From Palsa-504 sp963739135 (GTDB taxonomy: Bacteria > Actinomycetota > Actinomycetes > Streptosporangiales > Streptosporangiaceae): DNA of 64,000 nt. The notes beneath the pieces were generated by a model, which saw only the letters and a program-made list of their open reading frames with translations, was not told where the DNA came from and made no database searches. Made by a program: the position numbers and the translations under genes. Below are positions 16,210 through 24,178 of the stretch, piece after piece. The stretch covers positions 1-64,000 of the forward strand of contig CAVTZG010000025.1 of assembly GCA_963739135.1 (NCBI GenBank). The letters are read 5' to 3'. Positions within the stretch are counted from its first letter, which is position 1. Every line of letters starts with the position of its first letter.

Positions 16210-16332
16210 ACCAGGCAAGCTACCCGGCTCGCTGCTGTTAACCCAGCGAATATGGGGGGTGGCGGGGGTGACCGCGCGCCGGTGGCCTGGGCCGATGTTC
16301 GGCGGCGGGAGGTGAGCGGGTAAGACTGGGGC

Positions 16333-17364
16333 GTGGCACGGTGGGTGTTGCACGTGGACCTCGATCAGTTCATCGCGGCGGTCGAGGTGCTCCGGCATCC
16401 CGAACTGCGCGGACGGCCGGTGGTGGTGGGCGGCGACGGCGACCCGACCAAGCGGGGCGTGGTCAGCACGGCGTCCTACGAGGCGCGGGAGCACGGCGTC
16501 CATTCCGGACTGCCGCTGCGGACGGCGGCGCGGCGGCTGCCCGACGCGGTGTTCCTCCCGGTGGACCGGGCCGCCTACGAGGAGGTCTCGGACGTGGTGA
16601 TGGAGGTGCTGCGCTCGACCGGCGCGGTGGTGGAGGTGCTCGGCTGGGACGAGGCGTTCCTCGGCGTCTCGACTGACGATCCGGAAGGCTTCGCGCGGTC
16701 GCTGGCGGCTCAGGTGCGGGAGGCGACGCAGCTGGACTGCACGGTGGGGATCGGGGAGAACAAGCTGCAGGCCAAGATCGCCACCGGGTTCGGGAAGCCG
16801 GCCGGGGTGTTCCGGCTGACCTCAGCCAACTGGTTCTCCGTGCTGGGCGGCCGGCCGACCGACGCGCTGTGGGGCATCGGGGCCAAGACGGCTAAGAAGC
16901 TGGACGGGCTGGGCATCCGCACGGTCAGCGACCTGGCGGCGGCGGACCCGGACGCGCTGGCCGCGGTGTTCGGCCCGATGACCGGGCCGTGGCTGGTGCT
17001 GCTCGGCCGGGGCCGGGGCGACGCCGACGTGGACGACTCGCCCTACGTGGCCCGCGGGCACGGCAAGGAGGAGACGTTCCAGCAGAACATCCCGGACTGG
17101 TCGCGGGTGGAAGCTGAGGTGCGGCGGATCGCGGGCCTGCTCGCTCTGGATCTCGCTGCGGAGCCGCGGCCCGCGGTGCGGGTGGTGGTGAAGGTGCGGT
17201 ACGCGCCGTTCGTCACCGAGACGCACGGAGTGACGCTCGCCGCGCCCAGTTCGGAGGCGGCGGTGATCGAGCAGGCCGCGCTGGAGGCGCTCGGCCGGTT
17301 CACCGGGCGGCGGCCGGTGCGGCTGCTCGGGGTGCGCGCGGAGTTCGGCCCGGTCAGCGAGTGA
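16333..17364 (+). CDS. dinB: DNA polymerase IV (Y-family)
   Basis: 343 residues from a GTG. Catalytic motifs: HVDLDQFIAAVE at the N-terminus, GVVSTASYEAREHGVHSG, and GWDEAFLGV, which supplies the second acidic pair. The HhH thumb is WGIGAKTAKKLDGLGIRTVSDLA and the little-finger domain starts around YVARGHGKEETFQQN. Performs translesion DNA synthesis. Members usually have S(I/V)DEAFLD; GWDEAFLG is the subgroup common in actinobacteria. No beta-clamp motif is obvious at the C-terminus. The last 11 bases overlap the convergent reductase gene. Confidence 0.92.
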   Translation: MARWVLHVDLDQFIAAVEVLRHPELRGRPVVVGGDGDPTKRGVVSTASYEAREHGVHSGLPLRTAARRLPDAVFLPVDRAAYEEVSDVVMEVLRSTGAVVEVLGWDEAFLGVSTDDPEGFARSLAAQVREATQLDCTVGIGENKLQAKIATGFGKPAGVFRLTSANWFSVLGGRPTDALWGIGAKTAKKLDGLGIRTVSDLAAADPDALAAVFGPMTGPWLVLLGRGRGDADVDDSPYVARGHGKEETFQQNIPDWSRVEAEVRRIAGLLALDLAAEPRPAVRVVVKVRYAPFVTETHGVTLAAPSSEAAVIEQAALEALGRFTGRRPVRLLGVRAEFGPVSE

Positions 17365-17968
17365 GGAGCTTGAAGCCGAGGTTACGGCCGAGGCCGCGCT
17401 CGAAGGCGAGGGTGAACCACAGGGCGACGAAGTTGTCGACGAGCTGCACCTTGTCGTTGTCGCCGACCCAGATCGGGCCCAGGCCGGTGGCCTTGATCAG
17501 TTCCTCCACGGTCTGCTGGGCGTCACCGGCCGGCCCGGAGTAGAGCATGTCGCCGTTCTGGTCGCCGTAGCGGGCGTCGGCGAAGTTCTCCCAGCCCAGG
17601 CTGTTGAAGGCCCGGAACAGCCGGGCCCGCGGAGCATGCTCGGCCAGCGCGGCCAGGCTGTTCAGCGAGGGCCCGCCGACGTGGTTGGTGGCGTCGATGA
17701 CGATCTTGCCGTCCAGCCGGGCGCCGAAGGCAGGGACCGCCTTGGGCATGGCGGCGCCGTTGATGGCCAGCAGCACCACGTCGGCGCCGTCGATCGCGGC
17801 GTCGTTGCCGGCCACGCTTGCGCCGATACCGGCGGCGAAGGCGGCCAGGTCCGCCTCGTCGGGGTTGCGGCTGCCGAAGGTCACGGCGTGGCCGACCTGG
17901 GCGAACCTGGTGGCGAGGGTGCGCCCGATGATGCCCGAGCCGAGGACGGCGACGTTGATGGACGGCAT
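17354..17968 (-). CDS. F420-dependent NADP-reductase-like Rossmann protein
   Basis: 204 residues from the ATG at 17968. The N-terminal nucleotide-binding loop is NVAVLGSGIIGRTLATRFAQVGH, then GSRNP. Mid-protein shows DVVLLAINGAAMPKAV and KIVIDATNHVGG, and the C-terminal half carries FRAFNSLGWENFADARYGD. This is the NADPH-dependent F420 reductase-like family (COG2085), whose members often reduce small or xenobiotic substrates. Promoter region 17969-18067 is shared with the divergent MarR gene and carries a palindromic operator. A second paralogue lies at 19158. Confidence 0.85.
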   Translation of the reverse strand: MPSINVAVLGSGIIGRTLATRFAQVGHAVTFGSRNPDEADLAAFAAGIGASVAGNDAAIDGADVVLLAINGAAMPKAVPAFGARLDGKIVIDATNHVGGPSLNSLAALAEHAPRARLFRAFNSLGWENFADARYGDQNGDMLYSGPAGDAQQTVEELIKATGLGPIWVGDNDKVQLVDNFVALWFTLAFERGLGRNLGFKLLTR

Positions 17969-18017
17969 GGCAGCTTCTCCCTGGGTCGGATTTTTGGCGG
18001 CCGATTTAACCGGTTCC

Positions 18018-18037
18018 ATAGTTTGGCTTCGAACTAT
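18018..18037. promoter_or_regulatory. MarR-type operator, copy 1
   Basis: ATAGTT-N8-AACTAT, a perfect 6+6 palindrome, lies between the divergent reductase and marR genes. Read on the minus strand it is 18/20 identical to the site at 19106-19125. No other copy was seen in the window. Confidence 0.8.
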
Positions 18038-18067
18038 ACCGGGCGACTGCGGCCCTACGATTGAGTA

Positions 18068-18973
18068 ATGACACGCAGCCCGGCCGCTTCCGCGGTCCCG
18101 GTCACCGCGGTGCCGGATGCCACCGACCGGGTGCTGCACCAGTGGGCCCAGGTCCGACCCGACCTAGATGTCTCGTCGGTCGGGGTCATCAGCCGGCTGG
18201 GCCGGCTACGGGCCATCATCGCCGAGGAGCAGGAGGCCGTCTTCGCCGAGCACGGCGTCACCAACCCGACCTTCACCATGCTGGTCACGCTGGTGCGCAT
18301 CAACCAGCCGGGCGGGATATCGCAGCGCAGGCTGGCCAACGAGATGGGGCTGACGCCGGGGACGGTGAGCGCCCGGGTGGACCGGCTGGTGGCCGACGGC
18401 CTGGTGGTGCGGTCGCCGGACCCGGCCGACGGGCGCGGGTCGCTGGTCACGCTGACCGACCGGGGCCGGGACCTGTTCGAGGCGGTCGTGCCCGCCCACC
18501 TGGCCAACCAGGTCCGGCTGCTCGGCTCGCTCAGCGCGGAGGAGCAGGCCACGCTGGCCGGACTGCTGCGCAAGCTGCTGCTCGCCTTCGAGGGCAGCGC
18601 CGAGCTGGAGAGCCTGCCGGTGCGCCTAGGCCTCACGCTGGCCCCGGTGCACGTGGCGCTGGCCATGCAGCGCGCCGTCGGCCTGCCCGAACGGCCCGGC
18701 CTGCTGGTCCGGTCGGCCGACGAGCACTCGCCCGCCGCGACAGCGGGCCTGGCCGAGGGTGACATCCTGACCGAGGCCGGGGGAACGCCGCTGCGTTCGG
18801 TGTCGGGCCTGTACTCGGCGATCTCGGACGCGCTGCCGGCCGGGCGGCTGGAACTGCGGGTCCGCCGGGGACTGAAGGACCGGACGGTGTCGGTGCCGCT
18901 CGGCGCCTCGGTGGCGGCCCCGGCTCCGGCTCCGGACGGGCTGGCGGCCCGGACCGGCGAGCACCGCGTCTGA
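18068..18973 (+). CDS. MarR-family regulator fused to a PDZ-like domain
   Basis: 301 residues from an ATG. Residues ~35-170 form a MarR winged helix: TMLVTLVRINQPGGISQRRLANEMGLTPGTVSARVDRLVADGLVVRSPDPADGR with the wing DPADGRGSLVTLTDRG. Residues ~205-290 read as a PDZ-like domain: LLVRSADEHSPAATAGLAEGDILTEAGGTPLRS, followed by LELRVRRGLKDRTVSVPLG. A PDZ domain might sense a C-terminal peptide or a ligand; the role is unknown. Palindromes upstream of the divergent reductase and of the next gene make both reductases likely targets, together with autoregulation. An odd fusion, though I recall similar actinobacterial proteins. Confidence 0.85.
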   Translation: MTRSPAASAVPVTAVPDATDRVLHQWAQVRPDLDVSSVGVISRLGRLRAIIAEEQEAVFAEHGVTNPTFTMLVTLVRINQPGGISQRRLANEMGLTPGTVSARVDRLVADGLVVRSPDPADGRGSLVTLTDRGRDLFEAVVPAHLANQVRLLGSLSAEEQATLAGLLRKLLLAFEGSAELESLPVRLGLTLAPVHVALAMQRAVGLPERPGLLVRSADEHSPAATAGLAEGDILTEAGGTPLRSVSGLYSAISDALPAGRLELRVRRGLKDRTVSVPLGASVAAPAPAPDGLAARTGEHRV

Positions 18974-19105
18974 GGGCAGCACTCGGGACGGGGATCAACT
19001 TTACGTGGACAGTTACCACCGTGATTTGAGGGTTGCTGTCCACGATCTTGGCGGGCCCGCGTGTGAGAGGTTGGGTTTACGCTCGCGGCGAATGGGGGTT
19101 GATTA

Positions 19106-19125
19106 ATAGTTTGAAGCCAACCTAT
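19106..19125. promoter_or_regulatory. MarR-type operator, copy 2
   Basis: ATAGTT-N8-ACCTAT, matching the reverse complement of copy 1 at 18 of 20 positions, lies 33-52 bases upstream of the GTG of the second reductase. One half-site has a single mismatch. The central bases TGAAGCCA are also shared. Confidence 0.8.
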
Positions 19126-19157
19126 GTTGTCGATGTATCTCACGGAGGAGGGTTATC

Positions 19158-19829
19158 GTGCGGGTAGGCATCATCGGCGCGGGGCACATCGGCGGCAACC
19201 TGGCGCAGTTCCTGGCGGGCGCCGGGCACGACGTGGTCGTCACGTTCTCACGGGAGCCGGGGGCGCTCGAGCGGCTCGCGGCGGAGATCGGGCCGCGGGT
19301 CTCGGTGGCCGAGAAAGTGTCCGAGGCGGTGGCGGGCAGCGAAGTGGTGGTGTTCTCGGTGCCGTGGCCGCTGATCGACGAGGCGCTGGCGGCGGCCGGG
19401 CCGCTGGCCGGGAAGGTGGTCATCGACACCACCAACCAGTTCGGCGCGGGCTCGGAGCGCATTGCGGACGGGCAGACCGCGGCGCAGTTCAACCAGGCCC
19501 GGATGCCGGGGGCGGGTTACACCAAGTCGTTCAACACGCTGACGGCTGGGTTCCAGCGGCAGACCGCGACCCGGGAGGGCGACCGGCGGGTCGTGCAGTG
19601 GCTGTGCGGGGACGACGCGCAGGCCAAGGCGGTGGCGGCCGCCCTGATCACCGACTGCGGGTTCGTTCCGGTCGACCTCGGCGGCACGGGCGATGCCACC
19701 GTGATGGAGGCGCCACGCCGGCCGGGCGCGGTATACGGCGAGGAGTACCGGCAGCGCGAGGCCGAGGCCGTGGTGTCGGCGGTCCGGGCGGCACAGCCGA
19801 TCCCGCCCACGCCGAGCTACCAGGACTGA
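19158..19829 (+). CDS. F420-dependent NADP-reductase-like Rossmann protein, paralogue
   Basis: 223 residues; the GTG at 19158 follows GGAGGAGG. Rossmann loop RVGIIGAGHIGGNLAQFLAGAGHDV, then FSREPGALERLA; VVVFSVPWPLIDEAL; VVIDTTNQFG; YTKSFNTLTAGFQ. Same COG2085 family as 17354-17968 but clearly diverged. It shares the MarR-type operator, so the two enzymes are probably co-induced. The substrate is unknown; the MarR control suggests detoxification of an aromatic or quinone-like compound (inference). Confidence 0.85.
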   Translation: MRVGIIGAGHIGGNLAQFLAGAGHDVVVTFSREPGALERLAAEIGPRVSVAEKVSEAVAGSEVVVFSVPWPLIDEALAAAGPLAGKVVIDTTNQFGAGSERIADGQTAAQFNQARMPGAGYTKSFNTLTAGFQRQTATREGDRRVVQWLCGDDAQAKAVAAALITDCGFVPVDLGGTGDATVMEAPRRPGAVYGEEYRQREAEAVVSAVRAAQPIPPTPSYQD

Positions 19830-19862
19830 GCTGTAGTTGGGGATGGCTTGAGCTACCAGGAC

Positions 19863-20342
19863 CTACAGCGGGAGGGTCATGCCGACTTCGCCGAGGGCGA
19901 GGTTGGAGGGCAGGGGCTGGCGTTCGTCGGTGGGCGAGAAGCCGAGGCGCTCGTACAGCAGCCGGGCGGGGGCGTTGGTCTCGGTCACCCACAGGTGCAG
20001 GGATTTGGCGCCCTGCGCCTCGGCCCAGCGGGCCACCGCGGCCACCAGGGCCTCGCCGACGCCGCGGCCGCGGGCCTGGGGCCGTACGTACATGGAGACC
20101 AGTTCCATGGTGTCCGGGTCCTCACGGTAGCCGCCGGCCAGCCCGGCGGGCGCGCTGACCTCGGGGATGAAGGCGAGGAACGTCCCGCCCCGGGCGATCC
20201 GGTCGCGCCAGTGCGCCTCGGGGCGGACGATCTCCCGCTCGTAGCTGGAGCCGAACGATTCGGGCGCGTTGCGCAGCGCCTCCAGGCGGATGTCGCGCAG
20301 CTCCTGCCAGTCATCGTCGACCGTCTCCCGGACCAGGACCAT
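19863..20342 (-). CDS. GNAT N-acetyltransferase
   Basis: 159 residues from the ATG at 20342. Motif A: ELVSMYVRPQARGRGVGEALVAAVARWAEAQG, with the R-G-R-G-V-G loop. Motif B: NAPARLLYERLGFSPTDERQPLPSN. The N-terminal helix ELRDIRLEALRNAPESFGSSYERE is typical of the ribosomal-protein or drug-acetylating GNAT group. Acceptor unknown. Divergent from the thymidylate-synthase-like gene with a 100-base intergenic region. Confidence 0.88.
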   Translation of the reverse strand: MVLVRETVDDDWQELRDIRLEALRNAPESFGSSYEREIVRPEAHWRDRIARGGTFLAFIPEVSAPAGLAGGYREDPDTMELVSMYVRPQARGRGVGEALVAAVARWAEAQGAKSLHLWVTETNAPARLLYERLGFSPTDERQPLPSNLALGEVGMTLPL

Positions 20343-20442
20343 GGCCCATGCTCTCCTCGCCGTCGCGGTCGGCACAACCAGTTTTCGGGCCGGCGGTTTC
20401 GGGCCGGCGGTTTTCGGGCCGGGCCGGGCCTACCATGCCAGG

Positions 20443-21126
20443 GTGACGGTGCACCTGGCGGCGGACGATCCGCAGACCCTGCAGGCAGCGACGATCGGGG
20501 CGGCCTGGCTGGCCGTGGCCCGGCGGATCCTGGACCAGGGCACGGCCAGCCGCTACGACGGCCTGCCCGTGCGCGAGATCTCGCACGTGACGCTGGCCGT
20601 CGCCCGGCCGGATCCGGATGACGAGATCATCGCCCGGTTCGCCGAGCCGGAACGGCTGGCCTGGATGCACGCCAACTTCGCCGACCACGCCCGGGTCGCC
20701 GAACTCGGCGGCGCGGACAGCTACGCGACCCGGCTGTTCGACTACGACCATTCGGGCCGTGACCAGGTGGCCTGGGTCATCGAGCGGCTGCGCCGGGATC
20801 CGGCCACCCGCTCGGCGGCCATCACCACGTTCCAGCCGCACACCGACACCAGCTACATCCCGTGCGTCAGCCTGCTCGACTTCTGGCTGCCGGGCGGCGC
20901 GGTGGAGCTGGCCGTCTACGCGCACAGCATCGACTTCGGGGCCAAGGGCTACGGCAACCTGGCCGAGCTGGCCTGGCTGCAGCGCCACGTGGCCGGCCAG
21001 CTCGGCCGCCCGGCCGGGCGGCTGCTGATGACGGTCAAGTCGGCGCACGTGTACGAGACCGAGTCCGGCTACGTGCGTGACGTGCTGGCCGGCCAGGGCG
21101 AGGAAAAGTCAGTCGGCGGGCGGTAG
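20443..21126 (+). CDS. Thymidylate-synthase-like protein
   Basis: 227 residues from the GTG at 20443. The C-terminal half has the ThyA pattern: a Pro-Cys pair (SYIPCVSLLDF) at the nucleophile position, then YAHSIDFGAKGYGNLAELAWLQ, equivalent to the RSxDxxLGxPFN dUMP/folate block, then LGRPAGRLLMTVKSAHVYE. It is shorter than ThyA (~265) and its N-terminal folate region is divergent. It may act on another pyrimidine or be a hypermodification-type enzyme; no phage or nucleotide-sugar neighbours support a specific role. Its last 18 bases overlap the convergent DUF1707 gene. Confidence 0.7.
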   Translation: MTVHLAADDPQTLQAATIGAAWLAVARRILDQGTASRYDGLPVREISHVTLAVARPDPDDEIIARFAEPERLAWMHANFADHARVAELGGADSYATRLFDYDHSGRDQVAWVIERLRRDPATRSAAITTFQPHTDTSYIPCVSLLDFWLPGGAVELAVYAHSIDFGAKGYGNLAELAWLQRHVAGQLGRPAGRLLMTVKSAHVYETESGYVRDVLAGQGEEKSVGGR

Positions 21127-21747
21127 CTGGCCGCGTTCGGCGGCCTTGGCCAGGCGCCTGGCTTCCTTCAGGCCCACGCCGCGGGCCCGCGGTGGGAGCC
21201 GGTAGATGGACGCACCGCCCATCAGGTTGTAGATGCGGATCCTGATGACCGGGGCGCCGGGGCGCGGCGGGCGCTGGCTGCCGATCTCCTCGTGCCCGCC
21301 CATCAGCGAGAAGCCGCCGACCTCCAGGTCCACCGAGTCGGGCACGTAGATCTGGGCGCCGCCCATGAATGCGAACAGGTTGAGCGTGAGCTCGCCGCCC
21401 TCGATCTCGGCCTCGCGCAGGTCGATATCGTCGCCGCCCATGATGGCCACGGCGTTGATGGTGCCGGCCGCGCGGAACCGGCCGCGCCGGTGCGAGCCGC
21501 TCATGATGGCGACCATCCAGCGCACCGGCTTCTTCCCGGCCAGCGCCGGCCGGGGCGCGCCCTCGGCGGGCAGGTCGCTGATCAGCGTGGCCAGCTCACC
21601 GCGGGTCTTGGCGGTCAGCGCCTGGCCGGACCGCTCCTCCAGCTCGTCCAGGGTCAGCCGGCCAACGGCGGCGTGGTCGCCGAGGGTGCGCAGCGTGGCG
21701 TCACGCTCGGCGTCGGACACCCGGAGGGAATCGTCAGGTTCGCTCAC
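21109..21747 (-). CDS. DUF1707 + LiaF-type cell-envelope response protein
   Basis: 212 residues. The N-terminal DUF1707 domain is complete: RVSDAERDATLRTLGDHAAVGRLTLDELEERSGQALTAKTRGELATLISDLP. It is followed by a basic linker (VAIMSGSHRRGRF) and a beta-strand LiaF-like C-terminal region (INAVAIMGGDDIDLREAEI, LNLFAFMGGAQIYVPDSVDLEV). No transmembrane segment. Family members respond to cell-wall stress in actinobacteria; the exact role is unknown. Confidence 0.85.
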   Translation of the reverse strand: MSEPDDSLRVSDAERDATLRTLGDHAAVGRLTLDELEERSGQALTAKTRGELATLISDLPAEGAPRPALAGKKPVRWMVAIMSGSHRRGRFRAAGTINAVAIMGGDDIDLREAEIEGGELTLNLFAFMGGAQIYVPDSVDLEVGGFSLMGGHEEIGSQRPPRPGAPVIRIRIYNLMGGASIYRLPPRARGVGLKEARRLAKAAERGQLPPAD

Positions 21748-21820
21748 TGCAGGCCCCTTGCGGAGTAGGCGTACCGGTCAGCAAGCGTACGCCGGGCCCG
21801 CGGCGCCGCTGACGGCGATA

Positions 21821-22444
21821 TCACGGGCCGGCGTGCTGGGCAAGCCAGGAGCACAGCGGCTGGGACGTTCGGAGAAAAGAAACGATGCGGTCCTTGGCCG
21901 CCGCAGTTTCCAGCCAGGCCTCGACGGGCCATTGCTTCCAGCTGGTCACGCCCTTGTACCGCAGCAGAGCCACCCGCGGGTGGTCGGCCGGGTAGCCGCG
22001 GGGCGCGGACTTCAGCGCGCCGTGGCCGTGCACCATGACGTCGGTCTGCTCCATCCGGGCGATGATCTGCTCGAGCTCGCCGCCCGGGATGTCGTCGGCC
22101 ACGGCCGCGCGGTAGCGGGCCAGCTGCTCCGGGCTCATCTGCCACATCCCGGCCCCGGCGCCCAGGCCCTCGGCGGACAGCTGCACGTATCCGCTGCCGC
22201 CGATGACCGCGCCGATGTGGGTCTTGTACGGCGACTTGTCGCGGCTGAACCTGACGTCGCGGTAGGGCCGGAAGAGCTTCGGCTCGCCGAACTCCCCGGC
22301 CAGCTCCTCGGTCAGCTCGGTCATCGGGCGCAGGATCTTGTCCTCGTAGACGGCCTTGTGCTCGGTCCAGTAGGACTTGGAGTTGTCGGCCGCGAGCCCG
22401 TCGTAGAAATCCAGCGCCTCTTCCGGCCAGCCGCTGAACGCCAT
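21821..22444 (-). CDS. DUF2461-family protein
   Basis: 207 residues from the ATG at 22444. Characteristic start FSGWPEEALDFYDGLAADNSKSYWTEHKAVYEDKI, then FRPYRDVRFSRDKSPYKTHIGAV, GSGYVQLSAEGLGAGAGMW, and a C-terminal YKGVTSWKQWP. Conserved across bacteria with no established reaction. It sits divergently from the LigD-type polymerase; no functional link is known. Confidence 0.88.
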   Translation of the reverse strand: MAFSGWPEEALDFYDGLAADNSKSYWTEHKAVYEDKILRPMTELTEELAGEFGEPKLFRPYRDVRFSRDKSPYKTHIGAVIGGSGYVQLSAEGLGAGAGMWQMSPEQLARYRAAVADDIPGGELEQIIARMEQTDVMVHGHGALKSAPRGYPADHPRVALLRYKGVTSWKQWPVEAWLETAAAKDRIVSFLRTSQPLCSWLAQHAGP

Positions 22445-22550
22445 GATTCCCTCCCGTCTGATCGGCTCTCACCTTACCGCCGGGCTTGATGATTTCTTTG
22501 GGCCGAACGGGCCCTGGTGCCTGCCCCGGGTCACCGGGTATACGAGAGCC

Positions 22551-23504
22551 ATGGGGACACCGCAACCGGATCAGCGTGAGGGCATTTCACTGACGCACCT
22601 GGACGAGCCGCTGTTCGACGGGGCGGAGGCGACCAAGCGGGACCTGGTGGACTACCTGGAGGCGGTGGCGGACTTCATCCTGCCCGAGCTGCGGGACCGG
22701 CCGCTGTCGGTGATCAGGGTCCGGGCCGGGCAGGAGCCGTTCATGCAGAAGAACGTGCCCGGCTACGCGCCGTCCTGGATGCGGACCGTGACGCTGTGGG
22801 CCGAGTCATCCCGGCGGAACGTCCGCTATGCGCTGTGCGACGACCGGCGCACGCTGATCTGGTTCGCCAACCAGCGGGCCGTCGAGTACCACCCGACCCT
22901 GGGCCTGGCCGCGCACCTGGACCGCCCCACCCAGCTGGTGCTGGACATCGACCCGCCGTCCGGGGGCGAGTTCGGGCACGCGGTGGCGGCCGCTCATCTG
23001 ATCCGGCGGGCGCTGGAGGAGGTCGGCCTGGCCGGCGCGGTGAAGACCAGCGGGGCCAAGGGCCTGCACGTCTACGTGCCGATCGAGGCGAGCAGCGAGG
23101 AGGCGGCTGCGGCCACCCGGGCCATCGCCGCCCGGGCCGAACGGCTCGACCCGGCCCTGGCCACCACTGCGTTCATCAAGGAAGACCGGGAGGGCAAGGT
23201 GTTCCTGGACGCGACCAGGGCCTTCGGCGCCACCGTGGCGGCGGCCTACAGCCCGCGGGCCCGGCCGGGCGTGCCGGTCTCGTTCCCGGTGCGGTGGGAG
23301 GACCTGGACGCGGTCCAGCCGCGCGACTTCACCGTGCTGACCGCGCCGGGCCTGCTGGCCGGGAGCCAGCCGTGGGCGGGCCAGCGGCCCGCGCCGCAGG
23401 CGCTGAGCCCGGAGCTGGTCGAGGAGGGCCGGGCCCTCCCGGTGGCGCGGGTGCAGGCCATGCACGAGGGCAAGCGGCGGGCCCGGGCCCGCCGTCAGCC
23501 ATGA
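22551..23504 (+). CDS. LigD-type polymerase domain protein (NHEJ)
   Basis: 317 residues from the ATG at 22551. This is the archaeo-eukaryotic primase/polymerase domain of bacterial LigD as a stand-alone protein. Motifs: LTHLDEPLFDGAEATKRDLVDYLEAVADFILPELRDRPLS, QKNVPGYAPSWM, LVLDIDPPSG with the catalytic Asp pair, and KTSGAKGLHVYVPI with the phosphate-contacting Ser/Lys/His. It fills gaps in non-homologous end joining with ribonucleotide preference. Neither Ku nor the ligase domain is in the window. The C-terminus is Arg-rich (GKRRARARRQP). Confidence 0.9.
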   Translation: MGTPQPDQREGISLTHLDEPLFDGAEATKRDLVDYLEAVADFILPELRDRPLSVIRVRAGQEPFMQKNVPGYAPSWMRTVTLWAESSRRNVRYALCDDRRTLIWFANQRAVEYHPTLGLAAHLDRPTQLVLDIDPPSGGEFGHAVAAAHLIRRALEEVGLAGAVKTSGAKGLHVYVPIEASSEEAAAATRAIAARAERLDPALATTAFIKEDREGKVFLDATRAFGATVAAAYSPRARPGVPVSFPVRWEDLDAVQPRDFTVLTAPGLLAGSQPWAGQRPAPQALSPELVEEGRALPVARVQAMHEGKRRARARRQP

Positions 23505-23562
23505 GCCAGCCCCGAGTCATGAGCCAGCCGCTTATGAGCCAGCCGCTTATGAGCCAGCCGCG
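23503..23562. repeat. 15-18 bp direct repeats ATGAGCCAGCC
   Basis: ATGAGCCAGCC recurs four times between the LigD-type stop and the convergent TetR stop (two units of 15 bp are exact, one 18 bp). It sits in the intergenic gap and reaches into the last codons of the tetR gene. Confidence 0.75.
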
Positions 23563-24113
23563 GGAATCCAGCGGTCGCTGAGCTCGGGCCAGGTCGGCGG
23601 CGGGCCGGGTAGCTCCGCGCGGTCGCGGGCGCGCACTCCGTCCAGGATGAGGGCCAGGTAACGGCGGCGCAGCTGCCTGGTGCGTTCGGCGGGCGGGATC
23701 TTGATCACGGCGACCAGCTCGAGGATGAGGCCCAGGTCGTGCAGGGCCACGTCGGGGCGCAGCACGTCGCGGATCAGGCCGAACAGCTCCTCCATGAGCT
23801 CACTGGAGTGGTTGGCCAGGGCGAACATGTCCGGCGTGGGGGTGAACCGGCCGGCCAGCGCCAGGGTCATCGAGGTGGTGTCCGCATCGACCAGGTTCGC
23901 CATGAAGTCCGCGAAGACCTGCCAGTGGCCGCGGCCTTGTTTGACTTGCGCCAGGGCGGCCTCGGTCTCGGCCACGACGATGTTCAGGCCGTCGGTGCAC
24001 AGCTTGCGGAGGAGATCGTCCTTGCTGGCGTAGCGGGTGTACAGGGCGCTGATGCCCACGCCCGCGTGCTTGGCCACCGCGGTGATCGGCGCGCTCGGAT
24101 CGGCCACGAACAC
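23547..24113 (-). pseudogene. TetR-family regulator, N-terminally truncated
   Basis: The frame opens at FVADPSAPITAVAKHAGVGISALYTRYASKDDLLRKLC, i.e. inside the HTH. The first helix (~30 residues that normally precede it, A-A-x-x-V-F) is missing. The ligand domain (residues ~60-180) is intact to a natural C-terminus. Upstream of 24113 the DNA is MFS gene sequence on the other strand. The divergent pair has lost both 5' ends and the intervening promoter. A GTG at 24113 could start a shortened product but DNA binding should be impaired. Confidence 0.75.
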
Positions 24114-24178
24114 GGCCCGCGCCGATCACGCAGGTCGCCGCGCCGACCATCCGGCATGGCCTGGGCGGCTCGTACGCG

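Noticed and set aside
15577..16503. Longer N-terminus for the LysE exporter
   Set aside because: Bases above 16209 are upstream non-coding DNA and the antisense of dinB; the ATG at 16209 gives the normal family start.
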